From Candidatus Chloroploca sp. Khr17 (GTDB taxonomy: Bacteria > Chloroflexota > Chloroflexia > Chloroflexales > Chloroflexaceae): a stretch of 35,439 nt of DNA. A model generated the notes under the pieces. The model searched no databases. It had not been told where the DNA came from and worked only from the letters and a program-made list of their open reading frames with translations. The translations under genes were made by a program, and so were the position numbers. Shown here piece after piece: positions 1 through 8,508 of this stretch (its first letter is position 1; every line of letters starts with the position of its first letter). The DNA is taken from contig NZ_RYFF01000051.1 in the NCBI RefSeq assembly GCF_004138165.1, positions 1 through 35,439 on the forward strand. The letters are read 5' to 3'.

Positions 1-123
1 GCAAGCCGGCCCGTGTTTGTTCGGTGTGGTTACCCAAAATCGGGTTGGACGATCTGGCTGGGTAGTCTAAACGTCAAATTCTCAGCACATCATTCTTATC
101 TCTGAAACTCAAGTTATGTACCC
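1..123. other. Short unassigned left edge
   Basis: No open frame, RNA or convincing promoter is recognised here. It is the region downstream of the FHA regulator, which is read on the minus strand, and it runs off the window. Confidence 0.4.
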
Positions 124-150
124 TTGAAGGCCAGCAAAGCTGGCCTTCAA
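124..150. terminator. Hairpin at the 3' end of the FHA gene
   Basis: A perfect 12-bp stem (124-135 pairing with 139-150) encloses a 3-nt loop. It overlaps the stop codon of the minus-strand FHA gene. No clear U-run follows on either strand, so a terminator is plausible but not proven; it could also be a small repeat palindrome. Confidence 0.45.
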
Positions 151-773
151 CTCATCAACTCATACCCCTGGCCGCGGTGGGTGATGATCAACTCGGCTTC
201 GGGATCGGCGCGACGTAGGGTGCTCCGCAGGCTGTTGATGGCGCGATCGAGCGCTCCGGCGTCGCGCCCTGGTTCGTACGTTTGCCCCCAGAGGGCCGGT
301 GCGCAGCTTTCGCGGGTGCAGATGGTGCCTGCATGGTCGTAGAGGTGGCGCAACAGGCGCGTTTGCATCACCGTCAGGGCAAGCGCCTCTTCGCCGAGGA
401 AGAAGATGAGCCGTTGTTCGTCGTACCGTAAGCGCCCGACGGGAATGAAGGTTGGATCAGGATCGCTAAAGACCAGGATCGCTTCGGGGCTGCCCAGGCC
501 GATCTGGTCGCGATCTTTCAGTTGGTGCGCTCCTTTGAGGCGCCGCTGATTGACAAAGGTGCCGTTTGCGCTGTCGGCGTCGTAGAGCAGGTAGCGTAGC
601 GCGGTTCGCTCGATGCGGGCATGCAGCCGCGAGACGACCGCCCGCTTGACGATGATCTGGCATAGTGTGGCGCGCCCCAGGCTGCAGAGTTCGTCCCGCA
701 GCAGGAAGTTCGCTGGTTCGACGTCAGGCACGAGCGCACGGATCTGCGGGTAGATGGTTTCACCGGGTGTCAT
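147..773 (-). CDS. FHA domain - winged-helix DNA-binding protein
   Basis: A 208-residue protein. An FHA phosphothreonine-binding domain is visible at about residues 25-105, with the key residues G33-R34, S48-R49-x-H51 and N70-G71. It is followed by an OmpR/SARP-type winged helix (about 112-208) with the recognition-helix pattern RAINSLRSTLRR near 178-188 and a terminal GQGYEL wing. This fits a transcription factor whose activity depends on binding a phosphothreonine partner. Its start overlaps the 3' end of the upstream kinase-ATPase-TPR remnant by 14 bp, so the two were one operon, and the lost kinase was probably its phosphorylation source. Domain calls are from motifs; the target genes are unknown. 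Confidence 0.85.
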   Translation of the reverse strand: MTPGETIYPQIRALVPDVEPANFLLRDELCSLGRATLCQIIVKRAVVSRLHARIERTALRYLLYDADSANGTFVNQRRLKGAHQLKDRDQIGLGSPEAILVFSDPDPTFIPVGRLRYDEQRLIFFLGEEALALTVMQTRLLRHLYDHAGTICTRESCAPALWGQTYEPGRDAGALDRAINSLRSTLRRADPEAELIITHRGQGYELMS

Positions 774-2518
774 TGGGCTCCTCTAGGGCGAGCGCGGTGG
801 CGTTGGTCGGGTTGAGTTGTTCGCCTTCTGTCCATGCCGATGCGAAGACCGGGGCGGTCAGTTGCGCCTGGGTGAGCGCGACAAAACTGTCGTAGCGTTC
901 GCGTTCGGCTGGCGTGAGCGGTGAATTCGCCTGTGTGCGCATGGCTGCGGCGGCACCAAAGAGCCGGGCCGCCTGGATGGGTTGGCCGCGTAGCGTGGCG
1001 ACCGCCGCCAGCCCCTCGATTGCTGAAGGCGCGTATTGCCAGTTGCTCAGGTCGCGGTAGTGGGTCAGGCTCGCCTGGAAGAACGGGGCGGCCCGCTCCG
1101 CTTCGCCCTGGTAGAGCGCGGCCAGTCCGCGGTTGTTGAGCGCAACCGCAATATAGGCCCGATGCCCCAGTTCTTCAAAGGTCTTGAGGCATTCAGCGAA
1201 ACAACTGTCGGCTTGATAATAGTCGCCTTGATAGAGCGCCGCCATGCCCAGGTTACCCAGCGCAATGCCGATCCCCCGTGGGTCGCCCGTGGCGCGGTGG
1301 ATCGCGAGACTCTCGCGAAAGACGGTAGCCGCTTCGGTGTGGTTGCCAAGTTCGTTGGCAACAATGCCCAGGTTGCTCAGTGCCGTCGCGATGCCCCGCT
1401 GGTCGTTGAGGCTGCGTCGCACGGCGAGGTTTTCACGGTGTAGCACCGCCGCCCGTTGATAGTCGCCTTGCATATCGGCAAGCACGCCCAGGCTGTTCAG
1501 GACAATGCTGACCCCGCGCTCGTCACCGAGGCGGCGTCGCAAGGCAAGGCACGCCTCGTAGTGGCTGGTCGCTTCGGCAAAGGCGGTCTGGTTGACGGCG
1601 AGCATGCCGGCCCCTTCCAGCACCTGCGCCAGGGTGGCATCAGCAGCGTGCCCTTGCAAAGCCAGGATCTGCGCCAGCCAGGTGCGGCCTTCGCTCCAGT
1701 GCCCACGCGCATACCAGAACCGCCAGAGCGCGGCCCCTAGCCGCGCCGCCAGGTTTACCTCGTTACTGGTAAGCAACCAGCGCAGTGCCGCCCGTAGGTT
1801 GGCGTGTTCGCCCTCAAGCAACGCCAGCCAGGTCGCCTGATCCGGGCTGCGCAGGTGCGGATGCGCCCTCTCTGCGAGCGCAAGCATGGCGTTGGCGAAG
1901 GCAGCCGCGACAAGTGTGTGTTCCTTGCGCTCGGTCAGGTGTTCCAGCGCCAGCGCTCGCAAGCTTTCGAGCATCGTATAGCGTGGCGTTGGCCCGCTCG
2001 TCGCGCACCGCAGCATGTTGCGGGCAACAAGCATTGCCGTCAGTTCGACAAGATCCGCTCTGTCCAACGTAGGTAAGGCGGCCCCAACCTCGGTCGCAAG
2101 TTCGAGCGAGCAGCCGCCGCCAAAGATGCCGAGACACGCAAAGAGCGCCTGCTCTGGCCCACTGAGCCGCTGGTAACTCCAGGCCAGCGCGTCGCGCAGG
2201 GTGCGCTGGCGTGCAGGCAGGTCGAGGGGGCCGTCAACAAGCACGGCGAGTTGTTGATCGAGGTCGTGCAGCAGCGCCTCGGGCGGCGTGATGGCGATGC
2301 GTGCGGCGGCCAGTTCCAGGGCCAGCGGCAACCCTTCAAGTCGTACACAGATGGCCGCGATCGCGGGCGCGATAGACCTCACCCATGCCACCCCGGGCCA
2401 GCAACCCCTCGATCACATAGGGCGTCTTAGCAATAGCTGTACCTGGTACCAGAGACGAGAGGATATTTGTATATAAATACCGGTAACTATACCATCTTAA
2501 AACAGAACACGTATGCAC
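760..2518 (-). pseudogene. Kinase-ATPase-TPR regulator with internal deletion (PknK-like remnant)
   Basis: Two incompatible halves are joined. The 5' part (about 2518-2360) encodes a Ser/Thr kinase glycine loop, ARGGMGEVYRARD. A different reading frame then takes over, with an ATG at 2391, and encodes the second half of an NB-ARC/AfsR-type signal ATPase: the ICVRLEGLPLALELAAARI motif, then a winged-helix-like segment (DALAWSYQRLSGPEQALFACL). About five TPR repeats follow, near residues 250-430 of the 543-residue frame. The kinase catalytic core and the ATPase P-loop are absent. The junction lies in the palindrome CCGCGATCGCGG (2355-2366), which reads correctly in both frames. The 543-residue C-terminal piece could still be translated from 2391. 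The kinase fragment would start near a GTG at 2518, almost at the predicted transcription start. Confidence 0.8.
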
Positions 2519-2523
2519 GTAAA

Positions 2524-2552
2524 AGTATACACGACTGACTTTTGAGCGTCAA
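2524..2552 (-). promoter_or_regulatory. Sigma-70-type promoter for the kinase-ATPase remnant
   Basis: Read on the minus strand, TTGACG (2552-2547) and TATACT (2529-2524) are separated by exactly 17 bp. Transcription would start near 2517, so a GTG start at 2518 would be essentially leaderless. The -35 box lies at the edge of a dispersed repeat that also abuts the argG promoter. Confidence 0.65.
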
Positions 2553-2617
2553 GACGTAAGACCGAAGCGTCCAGGGCTGTTGCATCATACGAAACCGGAT
2601 GCAAAAAGACGCTCTAT
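2547..2617. repeat. Half copy of the dispersed repeat also found at 12129-12200
   Basis: About 70 bp matches 12129-12200 closely. The core TGCATCATACGAAACCGGA is identical, flanked by matching CCGAAGCGT and AAAAAGACGC blocks. The right half of the element seen at 12140-12335, with its long hairpin, is not recognisable here. Confidence 0.75.
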
Positions 2618-2935
2618 CGTGACAGCACTGGCAGGCAGCGCAACACGCTTGTGGTAGGTGATGGCACCGCTTCATACGAGTATCCAAAAAGGTATCTTAG
2701 AGGCCGTTTAGTTTGTAGATGCAAGGCTTCGTATAGCAGCCCTAACGGGCTTGTAAAAGCAGTTGTATGCTTGCTCGCGGTTACGCCGCGAGCAAGCATA
2801 CAGCATGCGTTGCGCCATGGGGACGCGGGCACCGCGCCCGCTTCGGGAGCAAAAGCGGGCGAGAAGCGAAAGTCAGAAACCTTCCTTTCCAGGCTACTGA
2901 TTCTATCTTGTGTGAGTTTGGTAAGTTCAGCGCTG
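2618..2935. repeat. Gene-free stretch with GC-rich hairpins
   Basis: No convincing gene is seen. A perfect 17-bp stem with a TTACG loop spans 2764-2802. A smaller AGCCC/GGGCT hairpin lies at 2738-2751. A cluster of overlapping GCGGGC/GCCCGC and CGCCCGCTT/AAGCGGGCG stems lies at 2825-2861. These resemble REP-type palindromes. The long stem ends about 190 nt before the histidine kinase start. Confidence 0.6.
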
Positions 2936-2941
2936 TATAAT
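2936..2941 (+). promoter_or_regulatory. Candidate -10 box for the hybrid histidine kinase
   Basis: A perfect TATAAT occurs 50 bp before the ATG of the histidine kinase, immediately preceded by CAGCGCTG. No good -35 hexamer sits at 16-18 bp, so the promoter may depend on an activator or another sigma factor. Confidence 0.4.
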
Positions 2942-2991
2942 TAGTGACAGCAAATGCTCTTGCATAGGGTTGAGCACGAAATATATCCACT

Positions 2992-5820
2992 ATGAATCTC
3001 GTTTCGTTACGCCTCCGTATTTTGCTGGCGACCTGTTTGTTGTTTGGACTCTTGCTCGGCGCACTACTCTGGCTAGCAGGTACCATTATTGGGCAGGGTT
3101 TTGCTGAAGCCGAAGAGCGTACGGTCACGATCCGGGTTGAACAGGTCGTCAATGCGCTTGATAATAATCTCGCTGATCTGACCCGCGTTACGCGTGACTA
3201 TGCGACCTGGGACGACGCGTTTGCGTTTGTTCGTGAACCTGATCGGGTCTTTATTGAAAATAATTTTCTTGATTCAACATTTCTGAATAATAATATCACC
3301 TATATTGCTTTTATTAATTTTGAAAATCAAATTGTTTATGAAAGTTTTTTTGATGTAGATCTAGGTAAGCAGACGGTACCACCGGTGGCCTTCCATCAGT
3401 TTGATGGACCTAACGCGCACTTGTTGCAGCACGACGAGTCCGCCGATGGCCTTACTGGCCTACTCGTGCTTGAGGATCGCCTCTGGTTGCTCGCGACTGA
3501 ACCGATTCTCACGAGTCTCGGTGAGGGGCCGCCCGCCGGGACGTTGTTGATGGCGCGGGAGCTTAACCCTGCTGAACTTGCCCGCCTGGCTGAGTTGACG
3601 CGCCTGCCCTTTACGCTTACGCGCTTTGATGATCCGGCAAGCAGTGCCGAGTTTGCTTCGTTGGTGACCGAACTTGCTGCCGGTGAGTCCGTAGCGATCA
3701 TGCCACGCGATGCGCAAACGATCGTCGGGGCGACCCGGCTTGACGATCTCTATGGTGGATCGGGGGTGCTGCTGACGGTCGAGTTGCCCCGCGAAGTGTA
3801 TCAACTTGGTCAACAGGCTTCGCGCCAGTATATGCTGATGCTCGTCGGGGTCGGTTTGCTCTTTGGGTTGCTCATCTTTGCGTTGCTCGAGCGCACCGTC
3901 TTGATCCGCATCATTGCGTTGAGCGACCAGGTTGGCGCGGTTGAACCTGATCAGCCCAAGGCGCGGGTGGCCGTGAGGGGCCGTGATGAAATTGCCCAGC
4001 TTGCCACCTCGATCAATGCGATGCTTGAACGCCTGACTCAGGCCCAGCAGCGCATCAGCGAGAGCGCCGAGCGCTATCGCCAGTTGACCGAGTTGTCGCC
4101 TGATGCCATCATTGTTCATGATGGGCAGACGGTGCGCTATGCCAATTCAGCCGCAAGCCACCTGTTAGGCCACCCTCCCTCGCAACCACTCGTCGGGCGG
4201 CCTGTTGATCCTGTGTTTGGTGAGCTTGTGCCCCGTGCCGATGGAACACCTGCCTTGTGTGATCGTATGTTGCTGCGCCCTGATGGTTCGGTGGTCGAGA
4301 CCGAGGTTGTGGTCTTGCCCTTTCGTGAGGGTGATATCGTCGCGATCCAGGCGATTGTTCGCAATATTACCCAGCGCAAACAGATCGAGCACGCCCTCCG
4401 CAATGCTAGAGATGACGCTGAGGCAGCGAATCGCGCCAAGAGTCAGTTTCTTGCCACAATGAGCCACGAGTTACGTACGCCGCTCACGGCGATTATCGGC
4501 TATACCGAACTTTTGATGCGCTCGCTTAAAGAGACGGCCCCGGCAGAAGTGATGCATGATCTGGGCCGCATCAAGAGTGCCGGTAAACAGCTGCAAATTC
4601 TGATCGATGATGTGCTTGATCTCGCGAAGATCGAGGCCGGACGTATGCAACTCGAGCTTAAACCGTTGAATGTGTCTGAATTGATCGCGGCAGTACTTGA
4701 TACCGCAAGACCTCTTGCCGAACAGAATCAGAATGTGCTCGGCAGCGTTCTGCATCCCCGGGCGGATGCGATGATAACTGATGAAGTGCGCTTACGCCAG
4801 ATTTTGCTCAATCTGCTTAGCAATGCCTGCAAGTTCACGCATCAAGGCACGGTTACTCTTGAAGTTACGGTCTTCGCTGGTGAGGCTGATCCTACCTCTG
4901 AGTGGATCAGTTTTGCGGTGCATGATACCGGTATTGGCCTTAGTCCGGCCCAACTGCCCTTGCTCTTCCAGAATTTTATGCAGGCCGATGCTTCGACAAC
5001 TCGCAAATATGGTGGCACGGGGCTTGGTCTAGCGCTGAGTCAGCGCCTCGCGTATCTGCTCGGCGGCGAGGTTACCGTGAAGAGCCAGCCCGGGGTTGGC
5101 TCGACGTTTACCCTGACCTTGCCGCGGGTGCTTGATCTCGAGGCGGCTGAACTGTTACGCGCCGGCGTTTTGCACGAGGTTATACCATTTCAGATGGCAG
5201 ATTTTGGATTGCAGATTGCCGCGCATGGCGTTCCAGTGCGCTCTGGCACCAATACCTATGCGGATTCCTCAATTCCAATTGGTATTACTCCATTGGTGAG
5301 CGCTCCGTCGTCTGAACCTGCGGCGGCCATCGCAACACAGATGGTGCTCTGTGTGAGCGAGGATGCAACGCTGGCCGAGCGTATTCCACGCCTCCTTGCC
5401 CATGTGGGTCTTCACGTGGAAATGGCAGGCTCGCCATCTGAGGGCGAAGAACTTGCTGCCGTTCTGTTGCCTGATCTCATCCTGCTTGATATGCGCCTCG
5501 CTATCTTTGAGCGTGCGGCGCTCCTTCACCATCTGCAACAGGATGCGTCCACCAGTTCTATTCCGGTTGCGATGCTCTTCCCTGATCCGCCTCTTGCCGA
5601 TACCCCGTTTGGTGCGCCTGCTCAGGTGAGTGAGGCACACGCACTAGCACAGGGCTCGGCTGAGCCAGGCGTGAGTCTTCGCCCATTGGTGACTCGCGAC
5701 ACAACCGATCTGGTCAAGTTTTTGCGTCAGATTCTGGCCCCCACTGGCTGGATCGTTGATGTGCCTACCTTTGATGAGCTACAAACGCGCACGGCGATAT
5801 ACCCTTCCGAGCGTGCGTAA
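2992..5820 (+). CDS. CHASE4-HAMP-PAS hybrid histidine kinase
   Basis: A 942-residue membrane sensor. TM1 is at about 7-30. A periplasmic CHASE4-type domain (about 35-270) carries the typical RDYATWDDAFAF motif. TM2 is at about 280-302, followed by HAMP and PAS (about 365-465). The HisKA box is MSHELRTPL with phospho-acceptor H492. HATPase_c has an N box near 606 (LLNLLSNACKF), DTGIGL near 645 and GGTGLGL near 674. The C-terminus (about 783-875) resembles a receiver domain with SED acidic residues and LILLDMRL containing the candidate phospho-Asp. The lysine expected after the last strand is not obvious, so the receiver may be degenerate. No Shine-Dalgarno is clear before the ATG. The coding segment 3253-3360 is only about 19% GC. 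No cognate regulator gene is adjacent. Confidence 0.9.
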   Translation: MNLVSLRLRILLATCLLFGLLLGALLWLAGTIIGQGFAEAEERTVTIRVEQVVNALDNNLADLTRVTRDYATWDDAFAFVREPDRVFIENNFLDSTFLNNNITYIAFINFENQIVYESFFDVDLGKQTVPPVAFHQFDGPNAHLLQHDESADGLTGLLVLEDRLWLLATEPILTSLGEGPPAGTLLMARELNPAELARLAELTRLPFTLTRFDDPASSAEFASLVTELAAGESVAIMPRDAQTIVGATRLDDLYGGSGVLLTVELPREVYQLGQQASRQYMLMLVGVGLLFGLLIFALLERTVLIRIIALSDQVGAVEPDQPKARVAVRGRDEIAQLATSINAMLERLTQAQQRISESAERYRQLTELSPDAIIVHDGQTVRYANSAASHLLGHPPSQPLVGRPVDPVFGELVPRADGTPALCDRMLLRPDGSVVETEVVVLPFREGDIVAIQAIVRNITQRKQIEHALRNARDDAEAANRAKSQFLATMSHELRTPLTAIIGYTELLMRSLKETAPAEVMHDLGRIKSAGKQLQILIDDVLDLAKIEAGRMQLELKPLNVSELIAAVLDTARPLAEQNQNVLGSVLHPRADAMITDEVRLRQILLNLLSNACKFTHQGTVTLEVTVFAGEADPTSEWISFAVHDTGIGLSPAQLPLLFQNFMQADASTTRKYGGTGLGLALSQRLAYLLGGEVTVKSQPGVGSTFTLTLPRVLDLEAAELLRAGVLHEVIPFQMADFGLQIAAHGVPVRSGTNTYADSSIPIGITPLVSAPSSEPAAAIATQMVLCVSEDATLAERIPRLLAHVGLHVEMAGSPSEGEELAAVLLPDLILLDMRLAIFERAALLHHLQQDASTSSIPVAMLFPDPPLADTPFGAPAQVSEAHALAQGSAEPGVSLRPLVTRDTTDLVKFLRQILAPTGWIVDVPTFDELQTRTAIYPSERA

Positions 5821-5860
5821 AAGCCAGCAGCGCTGGCTTTTTACGCACGCTCGGAGGGAA
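5805..5860. terminator. Bidirectional palindromic terminator shared by two convergent genes
   Basis: A near-perfect inverted repeat of more than 20 bp per arm, with a 3-nt loop around 5829-5831, covers the stop codons of both the plus-strand kinase (5818-5820) and the minus-strand acetyltransferase (5841-5843). An A/T-run in each arm gives U-rich RNA on both strands. Because of the symmetry both proteins end in PSERA. Confidence 0.75.
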
Positions 5861-6374
5861 TCTCACGCACCATCGCGACTTCGTCGCAGCGATCTTGCTT
5901 GAAGCATGTGTTGCAGTCTTGCCAGATTTTGTGCGGCAGGCGTAACTTCGGCACTTCGCGAAAGCCGAGACGACTGAAAAAGCCGACTTGCAGTGTCAGG
6001 GCAAAGATCGTCGGGATGCCCAGTTCACGGGCTTCGTCAAAGAGTGGTTCCACTAAATGGCGACCTAACCCGCGCCCCTGGAAGTCGGGATGCACAGTCA
6101 GGCTCACCACTTCTGCCAGGTCCGCCCAGGTGATGTTGAGCGCCGCAGAGCCGACGACTTCGCCGTCGGCTTCGGCGACGTTGAAAGAACGTACCCGATT
6201 GTAGAGCTGATCGAGCGTTTTGGGTAACATATCGCCGCGCAGGGCGTAGTAGTTGATCATCTCATATAACCGCGGTATATCACTGACCCGCGCACGCCGA
6301 ATGATGACGGTGGCTTCAGAACTTACATTCAGGCGAGGCAAGGTTACCGGTGGCTGATACAACGGACTGGTCAT
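5841..6374 (-). CDS. argA: GNAT N-acetyltransferase, probable ArgA-type N-acetylglutamate synthase
   Basis: A 177-residue GNAT protein. The acetyl-CoA pyrophosphate-binding motif QGRGLG is at 99-104, preceded by the strand VVSLTVHPDF. The C-terminus has the PHKIWQDCNTC...CDEVAMV pattern (Cys154, 157, 163) seen in the short, stand-alone N-acetylglutamate synthases of the Rv2747 type. That function fits its place as last gene of an arginine cluster, 15 bp after argH. It would feed acetyl groups into the cyclic pathway alongside ArgJ. An alternative is another GNAT specificity. The last five residues are encoded inside the shared terminator palindrome. Confidence 0.75.
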   Translation of the reverse strand: MTSPLYQPPVTLPRLNVSSEATVIIRRARVSDIPRLYEMINYYALRGDMLPKTLDQLYNRVRSFNVAEADGEVVGSAALNITWADLAEVVSLTVHPDFQGRGLGRHLVEPLFDEARELGIPTIFALTLQVGFFSRLGFREVPKLRLPHKIWQDCNTCFKQDRCDEVAMVREIPSERA

Positions 6375-6389
6375 GGGTGGGCTTGCTCC

Positions 6390-7769
6390 TTATTCATCAA
6401 GCAGATCGCGCCAACGGGCACACTGTTCCAGCACGCGATCCGGTGCCGTGCCGCCCAGGCTATCTTTGCGCGCAACACTCTGGGCCATATCAAAGAGACT
6501 GTAGACGGTATGGTCAAGTTCCGGCTGTACCGCCTGATATTCAACCAGGGGCAATTCGCGCATCGGCAGATGCAATTCAAGCGCTCGCCGTACGAGGCGC
6601 CCTACTTTGCCGTGCGCCTCGCGGAAGGGCACGCCTCGGCGCACCAGTTCATCCGCCAGGTCAGTCGCGAGCATCGCATCATCAAGCGCCGCCCGCATCC
6701 GCTCGTGCCGGGCCTCCATTGTTGCTACGACCGCTGCTGCGACCTCAAGGCTCAGATCAAGTGTGTCCAGGCTGTCAAAGAAGGGCTCTTTGTCCTCTTG
6801 CATGTCTTTGTTGTAGGTCATCGGCAACCCTTTGAGCACGGTGAGCAGCGTGACGAGATTGCCGATGAGCCGTCCGCTTTTGCCGCGTAGCAGTTCCATG
6901 CTATCCGGGTTCTTCTTTTGGGGCATTAGACTCGAGCCGGTGCTGTAGGCGTCGGCCAGTTCGACAAAACCAAACTCGGCGCTGCTGTAGAGCACCAGAT
7001 CTTCGGCGAGACGGCTGAGGTGGACGCCGGTCAGCGCAAAGGTGAAGAGCAGTTCGGCCACGTAATCACGATCCGAGACGGCATCAAGCGAGTTGCCGGC
7101 CACCGCGTCGAACTCATCAAGCGCCTCGGTCAGCCGTTCGCGCTCGATGCCCAGGCTGTTACCCGCCAGTGCGCCCGCACCGAGCGGGAGCGTGCGTGCC
7201 CGCGCTGTTGCTTCATGCACGCGCTGACGGTCGCGCTCGAACATCTCGACATACGCGAGGCACCAGTGCCCAAAGGTGATCGGTTGCGCCCGTTGCAGGT
7301 GTGTATAGCCCGGCATCAGCGTCGAGGCATGGGCTTCGGCCTGGGTCAGCAGGGCGAGTTGCAGCCCGAGCAGCCGCTGATCGATCTGCCGCCCTGCGCT
7401 GATCGCAAAGAGCCGCATATCGGTGGCGACCTGATCATTGCGCGAACGCCCAGTGTGCAGTTTGAGCGCGACAACGCCGACGAGTTCGTGGAGCCGGCGC
7501 TCGACGGCGGTGTGAATATCTTCGTCGCCTTCGATCGCCACAAAGCTGCCATCGGCAAATTCACGGCGCACCAGTTCCAAGCCTTGACAAAGCGCTTCGT
7601 GCTCTTCGCGCTTGATCAGATCGGCTTCGAGCAGCGCTCCAGCCCATGCGATGCTCCCGTCAATGTCGACCTCGGCCAGGCGGCGGTCAAAGCGAAACGA
7701 ATCATTGAAGCGACGCATTGTCGCTGCCGTCGGCTCGGCAAAGCGCCCTCCCCAGAGTTTGTGTTCCAT
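6390..7769 (-). CDS. argH: Argininosuccinate lyase
   Basis: 459 residues, the normal length. It catalyses the last step of arginine synthesis, argininosuccinate to arginine plus fumarate, in the cytoplasm. The fumarase/aspartase superfamily signature GSSLMPQKKNP lies at 278-288, with the flexible-loop catalytic Ser in it. The HTGRSRNDQ motif (105-113) and TH at 156-157 are present. The N-terminus LWGGRF is typical. The gene begins 10 bp after the upstream NTase-like gene ends and is followed within 15 bp by the ArgA-like gene, so it is co-transcribed. Confidence 0.97.
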   Translation of the reverse strand: MEHKLWGGRFAEPTAATMRRFNDSFRFDRRLAEVDIDGSIAWAGALLEADLIKREEHEALCQGLELVRREFADGSFVAIEGDEDIHTAVERRLHELVGVVALKLHTGRSRNDQVATDMRLFAISAGRQIDQRLLGLQLALLTQAEAHASTLMPGYTHLQRAQPITFGHWCLAYVEMFERDRQRVHEATARARTLPLGAGALAGNSLGIERERLTEALDEFDAVAGNSLDAVSDRDYVAELLFTFALTGVHLSRLAEDLVLYSSAEFGFVELADAYSTGSSLMPQKKNPDSMELLRGKSGRLIGNLVTLLTVLKGLPMTYNKDMQEDKEPFFDSLDTLDLSLEVAAAVVATMEARHERMRAALDDAMLATDLADELVRRGVPFREAHGKVGRLVRRALELHLPMRELPLVEYQAVQPELDHTVYSLFDMAQSVARKDSLGGTAPDRVLEQCARWRDLLDE

Positions 7770-7779
7770 GCGTATGTCC

Positions 7780-8508
7780 TTAGATCTGCTCGATCTTCTG
7801 ATATCTTTGAATGCTCATATTTTGTGCGACCAACAAGCGCCAGTAGGCGGCCATAAGTTCTCCTGCACTTGGCACAAGCTCACTGAGTTGCTGCGCTGTC
7901 AGCAGGGCGTTGACGAGGTGTGCGTAACCCTCGGGTCGCACCGCAAACGCCATGCTCTGTTCGAGGGCCGGGTACCCTTCGCTCGTCACCCAGCGCCGGT
8001 TGATTAGACAAAGTGCTTGACATAATTCTTCGATCATGGCGCTAACGACCAACCTGGCATCGAGTTCATCGTTGCGTGCCGCTGCAGCGCGGAGTCGCCC
8101 ATAGGCTTGGAAGACCAGGGCGGGCAAATGTGTTGCGACGCCGATCAAAAAGGCTTCGTGGTTCAGGCTCATCCCGAGGGTGCGCCATTGAGCCACAAGG
8201 TCGGCGTCGCCCACCAGTGGGTGCAGTTGATCGAGCCGCCCCATCATTGTCGCCCACTGCAAACCGGGATCCGCTAGTTCGGCTTCAAGGTGACGACGCT
8301 CGGTCACGAGCATCGCCACCGTCACCTCTTGAAAAAGCAGATGGCGCTCGCGCAATACCAGGCTATCCTCAACCACAAACCAGAGCTTCAGCGCTGACCA
8401 GGGATCGTGCTCGCCTGGGATCGTTAGGCTCCCACCGAGCACAATTTGATCACCGTGGGTTGCATGCATCCGGCGGATCAGCTCGCGCGCCAGATCAATG
8501 CGGGTCAT
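7780..8508 (-). CDS. Degenerate nucleotidyltransferase-fold protein in the arg operon
   Basis: 242 residues, family not firmly recognised. Residues 23-44 resemble the start of a nucleotidyltransferase domain (hGGS at 25-27, then a spaced D-x-x-S-x-L-x-L segment). The catalytic D-h-D/E pair is replaced by SALKL (38-42), so transferase activity is unlikely. The rest is predicted mostly helical, reminiscent of the helical C-terminal domain of kanamycin-nucleotidyltransferase-like proteins. Its ATG overlaps the argJ stop (ATGA, 8505-8508), implying translational coupling, and argH follows after 10 bp. A regulatory or structural role is possible but unproven. Confidence 0.6.
   Translation of the reverse strand: MTRIDLARELIRRMHATHGDQIVLGGSLTIPGEHDPWSALKLWFVVEDSLVLRERHLLFQEVTVAMLVTERRHLEAELADPGLQWATMMGRLDQLHPLVGDADLVAQWRTLGMSLNHEAFLIGVATHLPALVFQAYGRLRAAAARNDELDARLVVSAMIEELCQALCLINRRWVTSEGYPALEQSMAFAVRPEGYAHLVNALLTAQQLSELVPSAGELMAAYWRLLVAQNMSIQRYQKIEQI

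Noticed and set aside
2651-2944. Plus-strand 97-codon frame before the histidine kinase
   Set aside because: It runs through a 17-bp palindrome and GC-rich hairpins, has no motif and no ribosome site, and is better explained as intergenic repeats.
7020-7856. Plus-strand 278-codon frame
   Set aside because: It is fully antisense to argH, with no motif; a shadow of GC-rich coding sequence.
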